This document shows positions 7,502 to 15,217 of a stretch of DNA of 35,990 nt, piece after piece (positions within the stretch are counted from its first letter, which is position 1; the number at the start of each line of letters is the position of its first letter). This DNA is from Chloroflexota bacterium. Its GTDB lineage: Bacteria > Chloroflexota > Anaerolineae > Aggregatilineales > Aggregatilineaceae. A program made the translations under genes and the position numbers. The stretch covers positions 1-35,990 of the forward strand of contig JAAYCM010000093.1 in the NCBI GenBank assembly GCA_012729765.1. Direction: 5' to 3'. The notes below the pieces were generated by a model. That model saw only the letters and a program-made list of their open reading frames with translations. It did not search any database and was not told the DNA's origin.

Positions 7502-8325
7502 GCCGCTTCGAGAATCCGCTGATTGGCCTGGTGCGGAATGATCCAGTCCAGGTCATCGACGGTCAGCCCGGCTTTATCGGCGGCACGCCCGATCCCTTTC
7601 ACGATGGCGTCGATGGCAAACTCTTTGACGGCGCGCCCGTCCATATACATCCTGTGCATCTCGTAGGCGTCATCGCGCAGGAAGCTGTTCAGGCTGCCGA
7701 CGGTGGGGACGACCAGCTTTTCCCAGCCACCGCCTTCCGAGCGCAGGATGCTGCTCATGATGCCGCACGGCGTATCGGTGCCCTGCAAGACGATCGCGCC
7801 CGCGCCATCTCCAAACAGGACGCAGGTTTTGCGATCGTGCCAGTTCATCAGGCGGCTCATGGTTTCGGTGCCGATGACGAGCGCGGTGTTGGCATTACCG
7901 ATACGGATCTGGCTGGTTGCCAGATCGAGCGCGTAGACGAAACCGCTGCACGCGGCGCTGACATCGACGGCGCCCGTCTCGGTCACGCCCAGTCGATTCT
8001 GAATGAGGCTGGCCGTGCTCGGAAAAATAAACTCTGGTGTGGAAGTGGCCACGATGACCAGATCGACGTCCTGAGCCGAAATACCGGCCACATCCAGCGC
8101 TTTTTGGGCCGCCGCCGCGCCCAGATCGGTCGCCGTCTGGTCGGGGGCCGCAATGCGCCGCTGGTGAATGCCGGTGCGGGGATAAATCCAGTTTTCTTCT
8201 AGCTGCAATGAGGCTTCGATTTCGCTGTTGGTCATGATGTGGGTGGGCATTTCCAGCCCCCACCCGGTCACGCAGGCATAACGGATGCTGCCGGAGCCGT
8301 ACTGTCGTTCGCCAGGGCCTGCCAT
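7285..8325 (-). CDS. fabH: Beta-ketoacyl-ACP synthase III
   Basis: KAS III starts fatty-acid chains by condensing acyl-CoA with malonyl-ACP. The 346-residue thiolase-fold protein has the full catalytic triad: Cys126 in DVSAACSGF, His265 in IIPHQANQR and Asn295 in HYGNTSAAS. The C-terminal GFGGGLTWGAAIVEW is diagnostic. Length is normal with a short N-terminal extension (about 14 residues before the usual IRYACVTGWG start). GGAAACAG upstream may serve as a ribosome-binding site. No other fab gene is nearby, so it may serve a specialised role. Its last 217 bases are duplicated at 5716. A repeat element lies 101 bases upstream of its start. Confidence 0.95.
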   Translation of the reverse strand: MAGPGERQYGSGSIRYACVTGWGLEMPTHIMTNSEIEASLQLEENWIYPRTGIHQRRIAAPDQTATDLGAAAAQKALDVAGISAQDVDLVIVATSTPEFIFPSTASLIQNRLGVTETGAVDVSAACSGFVYALDLATSQIRIGNANTALVIGTETMSRLMNWHDRKTCVLFGDGAGAIVLQGTDTPCGIMSSILRSEGGGWEKLVVPTVGSLNSFLRDDAYEMHRMYMDGRAVKEFAIDAIVKGIGRAADKAGLTVDDLDWIIPHQANQRILEAAADLLNYPMDRVYSNLDHYGNTSAASIPIALAEAADAGCFRPGDTLGLIGFGGGLTWGAAIVEWTGSGTTRP

Positions 8326-8425
8326 AAGCTGTGCTGTTTCCTTTGGTGCTGTACACGGCTAACAATTCAATGCGTTATACACACCCATAGTTATGAATCC
8401 CCTCAGGTTTCCGGCACACAATCTG

Positions 8426-8598
8426 GGTAGTGGCGAACAATTGACTGATAGCGGCTGTGCAGCTGCCCCCCATCCCCTTCCCCCACTGCTGCGCTGAGGG
8501 AAGGGGAGCATGGTGGCATTTTTCAAGTCCTTCCCTCATTTTGGGGGAAGGATTCAGGATGGGGGCAAACAGGCTTCAGTCAAAATCTCACCACTACC
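8426..8598. mobile_element. MITE-like element, GGTAGTGG subfamily, with 8-bp target duplication
   Basis: The outer ends are inverted repeats: GGTAGTGGCGAACAATTGAC on the left and, read from the other end, GGTAGTGGTGAGATTTTGAC. Immediately outside, ACAATCTG occurs on both sides (8418-8425 and 8599-8606), a perfect direct repeat typical of transposition. Inside sits the hairpin core (about 8465-8566) shared with the other elements. There is no coding capacity. The rest of the fabH to DUF3795 gap (8326-8724) shows nothing recognisable. Confidence 0.9.
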
Positions 8599-8724
8599 AC
8601 AATCTGAATTCTAGTTGAGCCAGGGGGAATCTCACGCGCTGGTGAGGCATTCTCGTAACAAAAGGGATATTCGAAGGATCAGTCAGAGGTTGCTAAACAG
8701 GATCGTATTCCGAGATCAATCGCC

Positions 8725-9162
8725 CTATTCTCCAGGTGGTGGGAATGTGCCCGGCTGAATCTCTTTTGCACACTCTGAGCACACGCCGTCATGCAAAGAA
8801 ATAACACCGCCGCAATCCGGGCAGGTCCACTTTTCTCTTTCTCTAAGCAGGTATTGTTTCGCGCCAAGCGACTTGTGCAACATAGCGCCCTCAATCAGAC
8901 TTACCTGATACCTCTGCCTGTAGCTGCGGTCCAGACGCTTGACGAGTGCGCAAGGGAAGGATGGACATTCAAAACAAAAATCAACCTTATGGCCCACAGC
9001 GCAGGCTTTTATTTTACACGCCCGGCAGTGCTGAGGCTTGCTCTCGTCTGCCCCATGACAGCCCATACAAGCTTTCTTGTTCTTTAAATATACGTAACAG
9101 ACATGACAGTTCATTCCACATGGAGCCAGCATAATTTCAGGTATTGCTTTGTCCATTTTCAT
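8725..9162 (-). CDS. Cysteine-rich DUF3795-type protein
   Basis: A 145-residue protein with 16 cysteines. The N-terminal part, APCGMNCHVCYVYLKNKKAC followed by CxxC, CRAC and CFECPSFPC, has the spacing seen in DUF3795 proteins, which probably bind zinc or an iron-sulfur cluster. The C-terminus adds a zinc-ribbon-like CPDC-x10-CSEC. No catalytic function is known. It is isolated, and its flanks are visibly less GC-rich than the window average, which hints at transfer. The ATG at 9162 has only a weak upstream GAGG; an ATG two codons later is an equally possible start. Confidence 0.75.
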   Translation of the reverse strand: MKMDKAIPEIMLAPCGMNCHVCYVYLKNKKACMGCHGADESKPQHCRACKIKACAVGHKVDFCFECPSFPCALVKRLDRSYRQRYQVSLIEGAMLHKSLGAKQYLLREREKWTCPDCGGVISLHDGVCSECAKEIQPGTFPPPGE

Positions 9163-9263
9163 GGGCTATCGCCTCTTCTTGCAGCACACCCTATATTGGA
9201 CATTGTTCATGTTACTCCTTCAGAGCAGGCCGTGCGCCGGGCTTCTTCTGGCCTACAAACCAC

Positions 9264-9437
9264 TCACTCAACGCACCGCTGGCAGACGGGCAGTCCTGGC
9301 GGATGAGACGTGGTATTCTGTGCAGAGTTCGAGGGTCCACACGCAGCTACCACCGCATTGTATCCGCGTGCTGCAAGCTTGCCAATCACGGTTGACTTGC
9401 TGGTTCCGGACATCCCGGTTAGAAGTATATGCTTCAC
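9264..9437 (-). pseudogene. Remnant of a P-loop ATPase/kinase
   Basis: A GTG-started frame of 57 codons reads VKHILLTGMSGTSKSTVIGK and continues LAARGYNAVVAA. This is the N-terminus of a small AAA/shikimate-kinase-like P-loop protein. The Walker A is damaged: the Gly before the Lys is Ser (GMSGTSKST). After about 35 residues the similarity is lost and a stop follows, whereas such proteins normally run past 150 residues. Upstream, another frame ends RLIAEAQEFQVEESQA with its TGA overlapping the GTG, suggesting the remains of a two-gene operon. Nothing else recognisable lies in 9163-9263 or 9438-9565. Confidence 0.65.
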
Positions 9438-9568
9438 GCTTGGCTTTCTTCCACCTGGAACTCTTGAGCTTCCGCAATCAGCCTGACGTCCGTGCAGTAT
9501 AGCGGCCTGGCTTGGCTCTGGAAAGCATGCCGCCTAAAGCGTGCCGCCGTGCGCTGGATATTCCATGC

Positions 9569-9599
9569 TTGACTTAGAGTGCACTCTAATTTGTATAGT
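9569..9599 (+). promoter_or_regulatory. MerR-type promoter with palindromic operator
   Basis: TTGACT (9569-9574), a long 19-base spacer and TATAGT (9594-9599). The spacer holds the perfect 16-base palindrome TTAGAGTGCACTCTAA (9574-9589). An over-long spacer with a dyad between -35 and -10 is the hallmark of promoters activated by MerR-family regulators through DNA distortion. The target is the aldo/keto reductase starting at 9642. No merR-like gene is in the window. Confidence 0.8.
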
Positions 9600-9641
9600 G
9601 GCCTTGTCTGATAGCCAAGTACCTTATGAAGGAGCACCTTG

Positions 9642-10592
9642 ATGGATAAACGAGTTTTGGGCCGGTCTGGGATCGAAGTCTCCCCGATGGGGATGGGCTG
9701 CTGGGCGATTGGCGGCAGCGGGTGGGGCGGCGGCGCGAATGACCCCGAGTCGCTGCGCGGCCTTCACAAGGCGCTGGAAATGGGCATCACGTTCTTCGAT
9801 ACCGCCGACGCCTACGGGGCCGGTCACAGCGAGCGTCTCCTGGCGCAGGCCCTTGCTGGCCGCCGGGACCGGGTCGTGATCGCAACCAAGTTCGGGCATG
9901 GCGAGGGCGGGCCGAACGCCGCGCCGGACTACATTCGCGCGCGGTGCGAGGATTCGCTGCGGCGGCTCAACACCGACTATATCGACCTGTACCAGTTCCA
10001 TATCAACGAGTACGGTCCGGAAGGGGCCGAAGAGGTCCGCGAGACGCTCGAAGAACTGGTGGCCGCCGGTAAGATTCGGGCCTATGGCTGGAGCACCGAC
10101 CAGGCGGATCGGGCGCGGATTTTCGCGCAGGGGCCGAACTGTGCCGCGATCCAGGTCGAGCTAAACGTGATCGACGACGCGCCGGATGTGCTGGCGGTCT
10201 GCGAAGAGTTCAACCTGGCGGCGATCAATCGTGGGCCGCTGGCGATGGGCCTACTGACGGGCAAATACGCCCCCGGCAGCACGCTGCCCACCGACGATGT
10301 GCGCGGCCCGAATGCGCCGGACTGGATGAAGTATTTCAAGGACGGCCAGCCCAACCCCGAATGGCTGGACAAAGTGAGCGCTATCGGCGAGATTCTGCGC
10401 AGCGAAGGGCGCACGCTGGCCCAAGGTGCGCTGGCCTGGCTGTGGGCGCGCAGCGACAAGACGCTGCCGATTCCCGGCTTCCGCACCGTCGCGCAGGTGG
10501 AAGAGAACAGCGGGGCGATGGCGTTTGGCCCCCTGACCCCCAACCAGATGCGCCAGATCGACGAGCTGCTGGAGCGCCCGATCTCGGTCTAG
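9642..10592 (+). CDS. Aldo/keto reductase
   Basis: An NAD(P)H-dependent oxidoreductase of the aldo/keto reductase superfamily, 316 residues, cytosolic TIM barrel. The expected tetrad is visible: Asp and Tyr in FFDTADAYGAGHSE, Lys in VVIATKFG, and His in YQFHINEY. The C-terminal cofactor-binding part includes LPIPGFRTVAQVEEN. The substrate is unknown; carbonyl or aldehyde reduction is inferred. The ATG at 9642 has AAGGAG 7 bases upstream, while the in-frame TTG one codon earlier is less likely. The MerR-type promoter suggests induction by electrophile, aldehyde or oxidative stress. Transcription converges with the methyltransferase at 10675. Confidence 0.92.
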   Translation: MDKRVLGRSGIEVSPMGMGCWAIGGSGWGGGANDPESLRGLHKALEMGITFFDTADAYGAGHSERLLAQALAGRRDRVVIATKFGHGEGGPNAAPDYIRARCEDSLRRLNTDYIDLYQFHINEYGPEGAEEVRETLEELVAAGKIRAYGWSTDQADRARIFAQGPNCAAIQVELNVIDDAPDVLAVCEEFNLAAINRGPLAMGLLTGKYAPGSTLPTDDVRGPNAPDWMKYFKDGQPNPEWLDKVSAIGEILRSEGRTLAQGALAWLWARSDKTLPIPGFRTVAQVEENSGAMAFGPLTPNQMRQIDELLERPISV

Positions 10593-10610
10593 CGCGAGTC
10601 AGGCTGTAGC

Positions 10611-10655
10611 GCACAGGGGCGCGGCTGGCCGGTGAGGTTTGCCGTGCCCCTGCGT
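10611..10655. terminator. Candidate hairpin between convergent genes
   Basis: GCACAGGGGC (10611-10620) pairs imperfectly with GCCCCTGCGT (10646-10655) between the 3' ends of the aldo/keto reductase and the methyltransferase. No T-tract follows, so a terminator role is tentative. Confidence 0.35.
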
Positions 10656-10674
10656 GAACAACTCCGGCCTGGCA

Positions 10675-11442
10675 TCACTCCCCGAACTTCTGCCCGACGA
10701 AGTCGAACCCGCGCGGATTATCGGCGGTCCGGCGCGTGGCGCTGGGCGAATACTCCCACCCCTCGATCTTGCGGCCCACGTAGACACAGCCATCCGTCAG
10801 CGGGAAGCGGCCCAGCGGCGCAAGGATGCCGGGATAGAAGGCCGATACCTCGATCGTCTCGAACCCGGCCCGCTCGCAGAAGAAGCGAATCGTGGATGGG
10901 GTGAAGGCGTTGATGTGATCGCCGTGCAGGTAGCCGGTGAAGTAGGGCTTGAGGCGCGGCACGTGCTTCAGAAACCGGAACGGCGGGATGGTCGGGACGT
11001 ACAGCCCCAGCAGGCCGCCCGGCTTGAGCAGTTGGTGGAGCTTGCGCAGGAAGATGTGCGGCGACTCGACGTGCTCCAGCGTGGCGCTGTTCCACACGGC
11101 ATCGACGCGCGGCAGATCGGCGAAATCGGCGTGGATCACGTCCAGGTTGTGGACGGTCAGGCCGATGCTGTTGGCAAACGCGACCTCGTAGGTTTCCAGC
11201 TCGATGCCATAGGAGCCGGGCGCGCCGAAAACGAGATTGGTGCCATAGGCGCAGCCCACATCACACAGCGTGCCCTGCGTCAGGTGATACTTGCGGTCTA
11301 CGGCGCGGAACAGGTAGCGCGGCCCGCGCGCGAACCACTTGTGATAGATGCGCTCGTTTTCCTGCGGTGAATAGCAGCCGCTGGTGATGATATGCTGCTT
11401 GAGATTGTCCTGCGTCCCTAAGCCGTTGAGCCGTACTTCCAT
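10675..11442 (-). CDS. Class I SAM-dependent methyltransferase
   Basis: A 255-residue Rossmann-fold methyltransferase. Motif I is [12 protein letters not shown], an acidic residue follows in [10 protein letters not shown], motif IV is near [15 protein letters not shown], and the post-motif [14 protein letters not shown] is typical of the Methyltransf_11/23 group. The C-terminal region ([26 protein letters not shown]) resembles methyltransferases acting on lipid or sugar-linked substrates, but the substrate cannot be named. The ATG at 11442 is preceded by GAGGGGAAGC. A longer frame to 11544 would run toward the divergent dtd promoter region and lacks such a site. Confidence 0.85.
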   Translation of the reverse strand: MEVRLNGLGTQDNLKQHIITSGCYSPQENERIYHKWFARGPRYLFRAVDRKYHLTQGTLCDVGCAYGTNLVFGAPGSYGIELETYEVAFANSIGLTVHNLDVIHADFADLPRVDAVWNSATLEHVESPHIFLRKLHQLLKPGGLLGLYVPTIPPFRFLKHVPRLKPYFTGYLHGDHINAFTPSTIRFFCERAGFETIEVSAFYPGILAPLGRFPLTDGCVYVGRKIEGWEYSPSATRRTADNPRGFDFVGQKFGE

Positions 11443-11558
11443 GCTTCCCCTCACTCCCCCGGCGCGCCGATCCAGCGCCCCAGTATACGGCCCGTCCCGG
11501 TGAAAATCAAACCAGGGTACAATCGGGCCGGTTGCGGCGCTCAACGATAGGAGACGAC

Positions 11559-12008
11559 ATGCGAGCGGTGTTACAGCGGGTGCAGCGTGGGGCCGTGCGG
11601 GTCGATGGCACAGTGGTCGGCGCGATCGAGCACGGCTTCGTGATCCTGGTTGGGGTGGGGCATGGCGACGGCGAGGACGAGGCGCAGTGGCTGGCGCGTA
11701 AGATCGCCGGGCTGCGCGTGTTCGAGGATGACGCGGGCAAGTTCAATCGCTCGCTGCTGGATGTAGGCGGGGGCTGCCTGGTCGTCTCGCAGTTCACACT
11801 CTACGCCGACGCGCGCCGGGGCCGCCGTCCCAGTTTTACCGATGCGGCCCTGCCCGACGCCGCCGAGCCGCTGATCGTGCGCTTTGCCGAGCTGCTGCGC
11901 CAGGAAGGTGTCGATCCGGTGGCGATGGGGGTGTTTGGCGCGCGGATGCAGGTTGAGATTCACAACGACGGGCCGGTGACGATCTGGCTCGACACGGCGG
12001 AACGCTGA
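11559..12008 (+). CDS. dtd: D-aminoacyl-tRNA deacylase
   Basis: Removes D-amino acids (and glycine from tRNA-Ala) mischarged onto tRNA, as a cytosolic homodimer. The 149-residue protein begins [17 protein letters not shown] as usual. It has both signature motifs: SQFTLYAD, holding the catalytic residues, and [10 protein letters not shown] with the cross-subunit Gly-cisPro pair. Length is standard. TAGGAGA lies 7 bases before the ATG. It is divergent from the methyltransferase with a 116-base gap and is followed 17 bases after its stop by a reverse-oriented repeat element. Confidence 0.97.
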   Translation: MRAVLQRVQRGAVRVDGTVVGAIEHGFVILVGVGHGDGEDEAQWLARKIAGLRVFEDDAGKFNRSLLDVGGGCLVVSQFTLYADARRGRRPSFTDAALPDAAEPLIVRFAELLRQEGVDPVAMGVFGARMQVEIHNDGPVTIWLDTAER

Positions 12009-12025
12009 ACGAAGCGAAATCACGC

Positions 12026-12141
12026 TGCCCCATCCTAAATCCCCCACAAGGTGGGAAGGACTTCAAAACCGCCGATTCACCCCTTCCCTCCGCGAAGCTG
12101 TGGGGGAAGGGGCAGGGGATGGGGGGGTAAAATGCGCGTCA
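12026..12141. repeat. Hairpin intergenic repeat, inverted copy
   Basis: A full core in the opposite orientation (CCCCATCCTAAATCCCCCAC to GGGGAAGGGGCAGGGGATGG). On the minus strand its outer end reads TGACGCGCATTTTACCCC, and the TGA is the stop of the small membrane protein at 12139. It occupies the whole gap between dtd and that convergent gene and probably serves both as a terminator-like structure. Confidence 0.8.
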
Positions 12142-12486
12142 GCGGTCGTGCCGGCTGTGGCGGGCCTGTTCCTCGCGGCCCAGCAGCAGCGCTTCCAGCT
12201 CGTAGACTTCGTCGTCGTCGAGCGAGTTAACCAGCCGCCGGACGCGGTCGGGCTGGGTGCGCTTGCCTTTGGCCTGCTTACTCTCCTCGGCCTGGGTGGA
12301 CTCGAACGGTCCGTTGTTCCAGACGGCTGCCGTGCCGAGCACGGCGGTCAGCCCCAACACGATCAGCGCGCCCAGAAAATAACCATCGGCAAGCTGCGCC
12401 CCCGGACCGCTGCTCGCAAAAAGCGCGATCATGGCCGACCCCATCATGACCCAGACTACCATCGTTGCAATTACCCGTCCGGCCAT
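12139..12486 (-). CDS. Small two-helix membrane protein (paralogue 2)
   Basis: A 115-residue protein of unknown family. It has two predicted membrane helices (about 5-24 and 36-56), then a charged cytosolic tail with KGKRTQPDRVRRLVNSLDDDEVYELEALLL. The same tail and layout occur in the upstream neighbour (12525-12899), so the two are tandem paralogues despite diverged helices. They are 38 bases apart and follow a DUF4013 gene. No catalytic residues are evident; a scaffold, regulatory or envelope-stress role would be a guess. Confidence 0.75.
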   Translation of the reverse strand: MAGRVIATMVVWVMMGSAMIALFASSGPGAQLADGYFLGALIVLGLTAVLGTAAVWNNGPFESTQAEESKQAKGKRTQPDRVRRLVNSLDDDEVYELEALLLGREEQARHSRHDR

Positions 12487-12524
12487 ATCGCCCCTGTCCT
12501 CCTGGCTTCGATGCCGATCCGCAA

Positions 12525-12899
12525 TTACGCCCGGTCGTGCGGCCCGGCGCTGTGGGCTGACTGCTGGCGCGCCTCATCCTCTTGGGCGAGTAGCAGCGAT
12601 TCAAGCTCGTAGACTTCGTCGTCTTCCAGCGTGTTGAGGATCTGTCGCACGGTCTGGCGCTGGTCGCCGCGCTTGCCCTTGGCAAGATGACTCTGCGGCT
12701 GAGGGGTGTCGCGCACCCCAAACCAGATCGCCAGCGTGCTGATCGAGGCGGCGGCGGCCAGCACCGCCACCACGCCGAAGATGACATCCCCACTGGCTTC
12801 GGATACCGCGCCGGTGGGTGAGGTGAGCATGATGCCCAGGATAGCAGCCAGCACAACCCAGACGATGAGTGTGGCGATGAGACGAATGTTGCTATTCAT
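12525..12899 (-). CDS. Small two-helix membrane protein (paralogue 1)
   Basis: 124 residues: helix 1 at about 6-26, helix 2 at about 39-60, then a tail with KGKRGDQRQTVRQILNTLED and DDEVYELESLLLAQEDEA. The KGKR...R.I/LN.L-D/E-DDEVYELE-LLL block is shared with the next gene and is the only strongly conserved part, which implies that the tail is the functional module. It begins 7 bases after the DUF4013 gene, suggesting one transcript. No family was recognised. Confidence 0.75.
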   Translation of the reverse strand: MNSNIRLIATLIVWVVLAAILGIMLTSPTGAVSEASGDVIFGVVAVLAAAASISTLAIWFGVRDTPQPQSHLAKGKRGDQRQTVRQILNTLEDDEVYELESLLLAQEDEARQQSAHSAGPHDRA

Positions 12900-12906
12900 A
12901 CCGATT

Positions 12907-13554
12907 TCAGATGCCCTCGTGTACCATACGTCCGGCCTGACCGATCAGATGCCCGGTTGCGGTCTGCGAGAAGAAGATTACGACGAAGATACCGACGCAG
13001 GTGATCAGCGACAACGGGGCCACGATCGACGCGATCAGGCCCAGGAGCAGGTAGTATAGCATCAGCGTGACGAACGTGCCCAGATTGTCCTGCACATCAC
13101 GCAGCAGGGTGCGGAACTGGACGAACGATGAGAAGTTGCCGGTTTCGGCGTAACGGATCATGCCGGCCCACGATACGACAGAAACCAGCAGCCCATACGG
13201 GATAAGCAAGAGGCTGATGCCGCCCGTGATGCACAGGGCAAACAGGGCACCCGCATCGTCACCCGATAGGCTAGACACCACACCCATGACGCACAGAAGC
13301 GGCAGGATCGGGATCAGATAGACCAGTGTAGCGATAGTCGCCATGATGCCGTCGGTCAATATCTGGCCGAGGTCTTCGGAGCCGGGCAGCGGGCGATCCG
13401 ACCCGCGCATCACGCGGCGAGCGACCACAACCTGATAGCCCAGAAAGATCGGCGGAAAGATGATGGCGACCAGCATCATCAGCGAGCCGATCACCGTCTT
13501 GACCATCCACTCGTTGTCATCAAACGGGAATTTTAGCGCGCGCACAATGTCCAT
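12907..13554 (-). CDS. DUF4013 polytopic membrane protein
   Basis: 215 residues beginning MDIVRALKFPFDDNEWMVK, the characteristic DUF4013 start. About five to six membrane helices follow (for example MMLVAIIFPPIFLGYQ, IATLVYLIPILPLLCV and ISLLLIPYGLLVSVV). A polar loop between helices carries VMRGSDRPLPGSEDLGQI, also typical of the family. Function is unknown; such proteins resemble glycerophosphoryl-diester or ABC-like membrane domains but lack enzymes. It is followed at 7 bases by the two small membrane proteins, which may work with it. Confidence 0.82.
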   Translation of the reverse strand: MDIVRALKFPFDDNEWMVKTVIGSLMMLVAIIFPPIFLGYQVVVARRVMRGSDRPLPGSEDLGQILTDGIMATIATLVYLIPILPLLCVMGVVSSLSGDDAGALFALCITGGISLLLIPYGLLVSVVSWAGMIRYAETGNFSSFVQFRTLLRDVQDNLGTFVTLMLYYLLLGLIASIVAPLSLITCVGIFVVIFFSQTATGHLIGQAGRMVHEGI

Positions 13555-13636
13555 TGAGGTTCTGTCCCCTTACTGCGACATCAGCAAGATCGTTCTACGA
13601 CACTATACGCGCCGGATGGAGAGCGAGTTGCGAAGA

Positions 13637-14641
13637 TCAACGGTCCGGGGGTGCGGTCGGCGCGCCAAATGAGGGCGGGACCAGCTCGCCTGCGCGCGCG
13701 CCGCTCCCACGGGCAGACCAGCGCCGCGAAGTCCGCGTGAGGTCGTGCGCGATCTGCTGCTGGGCCAGCGCCAGCAGAAAGACGCCGGTCGCCGTCAGGA
13801 CGATGGCCGGGCCGGTCGCGATATCCTGGTAGTAGGACAGGTAGAATCCGATCACGCTCGACGCCGCGCCGATAATCCCGGAGACGATCATCATCGGCAG
13901 CAGGCGCTTGGTGAGCAGGTTGGCCGCCGCCGCCGGGGTGACGAGCAGCGCCACCATCAGCGCGATCCCGACCGTTTGCAGCGAGACGACGATTGTCACC
14001 GCGATCAGGACCAGCAGCAGCATCCGGAAGCGCTCGCCCGGCAGGCGCAGGGTGCGCGCCAGCGTCGGATCGAACGAGATGATCATGAACTCTTTGAAGA
14101 ACAGCGCCACGACCCCCAGCACCAGCCCGCTGAAGACCAGGATCAGGCGCAGGTCCGCCGCCGAGACACCGAGAATCTGGCCGAAGAGGATGTGCGAGAG
14201 ATCGCCGGCATAGTTCTCGATGCGCGAGATGATGGCGATCCCCAGCGCGAACATGGCCGCGAACACGACACCGATGGCCGTGTCCTCGCGGATTTTCTCG
14301 TGGCGCGTCAGAAAGCCGATGCCCAGCGCGCTGATGATCCCGGCGGCCAGCCCGCCCCAGAACAGGTCATCGGTTTCGCCGCTGCTGCGCTGGTACATAA
14401 TCGCCACGCCGGGCAGGATCGCGTGCGCCAGCGCGTCGCCGAAGAAAGCCATGCCGCGCACCACGACGAACGTGCCCAGCACGCCGCTGACGATCCCAAC
14501 CGCGATCGCGGCCTGCATACTGCGCGCCAGCAGCGGGTAGCGCAGTGGGTCCAGGATCAGCCGCTCCAGGTTGAGCAGCAGCACGCCCCAGCCGTCGCCC
14601 AGCCCGGCGAGCAGCCATCCGAAAGCCGTTTCGATGACCAT
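13637..14641 (-). CDS. znuB: Zinc/manganese ABC transporter permease
   Basis: The membrane component of a metal ABC importer (ZnuB/MntB/TroC family), 334 residues with about eight to nine helices. The family signature is clear: GVLGTFVVVRGMAFFGDALAHAILPGVA early and a long run of alternating helices. The coupling region lies near FFKEFMIISFDPTLARTLRLPG, with VALLVTPAAAANLLTKRLLPM near the end. A proline-poor, Arg-rich C-terminal tail of about 40 residues is extra. It is last in the zur-znuA-znuC-Nudix-znuB operon, 6 bases after the Nudix stop. Zinc specificity is inferred from the Zur regulator. Confidence 0.93.
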   Translation of the reverse strand: MVIETAFGWLLAGLGDGWGVLLLNLERLILDPLRYPLLARSMQAAIAVGIVSGVLGTFVVVRGMAFFGDALAHAILPGVAIMYQRSSGETDDLFWGGLAAGIISALGIGFLTRHEKIREDTAIGVVFAAMFALGIAIISRIENYAGDLSHILFGQILGVSAADLRLILVFSGLVLGVVALFFKEFMIISFDPTLARTLRLPGERFRMLLLVLIAVTIVVSLQTVGIALMVALLVTPAAAANLLTKRLLPMMIVSGIIGAASSVIGFYLSYYQDIATGPAIVLTATGVFLLALAQQQIAHDLTRTSRRWSARGSGARAGELVPPSFGAPTAPPDR

Positions 14642-14647
14642 CCCGCC

Positions 14648-15217
14648 TCAACCTGTCTCGCTCTGGTCGAGCGGAGAGCCTTTGACCTCGATCACGCCCG
14701 GCGAATCGTGCGGCTCGAAGTGCTGCATATAGTACGCCTCGCGCGCCAGGCCGGAACGATCACGCGCGGCATATAGGTCCTCGCGCACGAGCGGCTGATC
14801 GGCGGGATACGCGATGCCCTCGTCCCACGCCACGCTGCCGCCGATGCCCGCCGCCGCGTCTAGAATCTTCTGGCGGTGGCCGAGCAGCAGCGGGGGCAGG
14901 TCATCCGGCGCGAAGAAGCCGACCTCGATCACCTCGTGGGGATCAATGCGCAGCTCGCCGCCGACGATCTCGCCCGCAAAGCTGACCATGTGCATCCCGC
15001 CGTTGTTCCAGCCGGGGCGCGAATAGACGCCCACCAGCCGCGTGAGGCGGACTTCCAGGCCGGTTTCCTCGCGCATCTCGCGCACGGCGGCCTGGGCCAG
15101 TGTCTCATTGGCGTCCACGTGCCCGCCGGGCAGGCACCACACGTGGAAGTCCTCGCGCCGCGTCAGCAGCACCTTACCATCTTTGAAAACCGCGACATTA
15201 ACGCCGAGCGCCGTCAT
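14648..15217 (-). CDS. Nudix hydrolase inside the zinc operon
   Basis: 189 residues with a complete Nudix box near residues 31-54: [14 protein letters not shown] then REMREETGL. It also has a typical start ([19 protein letters not shown]). The C-terminal third (about 60 residues, with [19 protein letters not shown]) is beyond the Nudix core and unassigned. Its start overlaps the end of znuC by 20 bases and its stop is 6 bases from znuB, so it is translationally embedded in the transporter operon. Substrate unknown. Such placement hints at a link to zinc limitation, or at chance insertion of a housekeeping enzyme. Confidence 0.9.
   Translation of the reverse strand: MTALGVNVAVFKDGKVLLTRREDFHVWCLPGGHVDANETLAQAAVREMREETGLEVRLTRLVGVYSRPGWNNGGMHMVSFAGEIVGGELRIDPHEVIEVGFFAPDDLPPLLLGHRQKILDAAAGIGGSVAWDEGIAYPADQPLVREDLYAARDRSGLAREAYYMQHFEPHDSPGVIEVKGSPLDQSETG

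Noticed and set aside
9438..9637. A 67-residue minus-strand gene upstream of the P-loop remnant
   Set aside because: No domain, no ribosome-binding site, and its start lies in the promoter of the aldo/keto reductase. It may be the tail of a lost gene but is not supported as a gene.
13745..14776. Arg/Gln-rich plus-strand frame opposite znuB and similar frames elsewhere (for example 16360-17826 and 29631-31415)
   Set aside because: These are antisense shadows of real genes created by high GC. Their composition (Arg, His, Gln and Asp runs) and lack of domains are typical of such artefacts.
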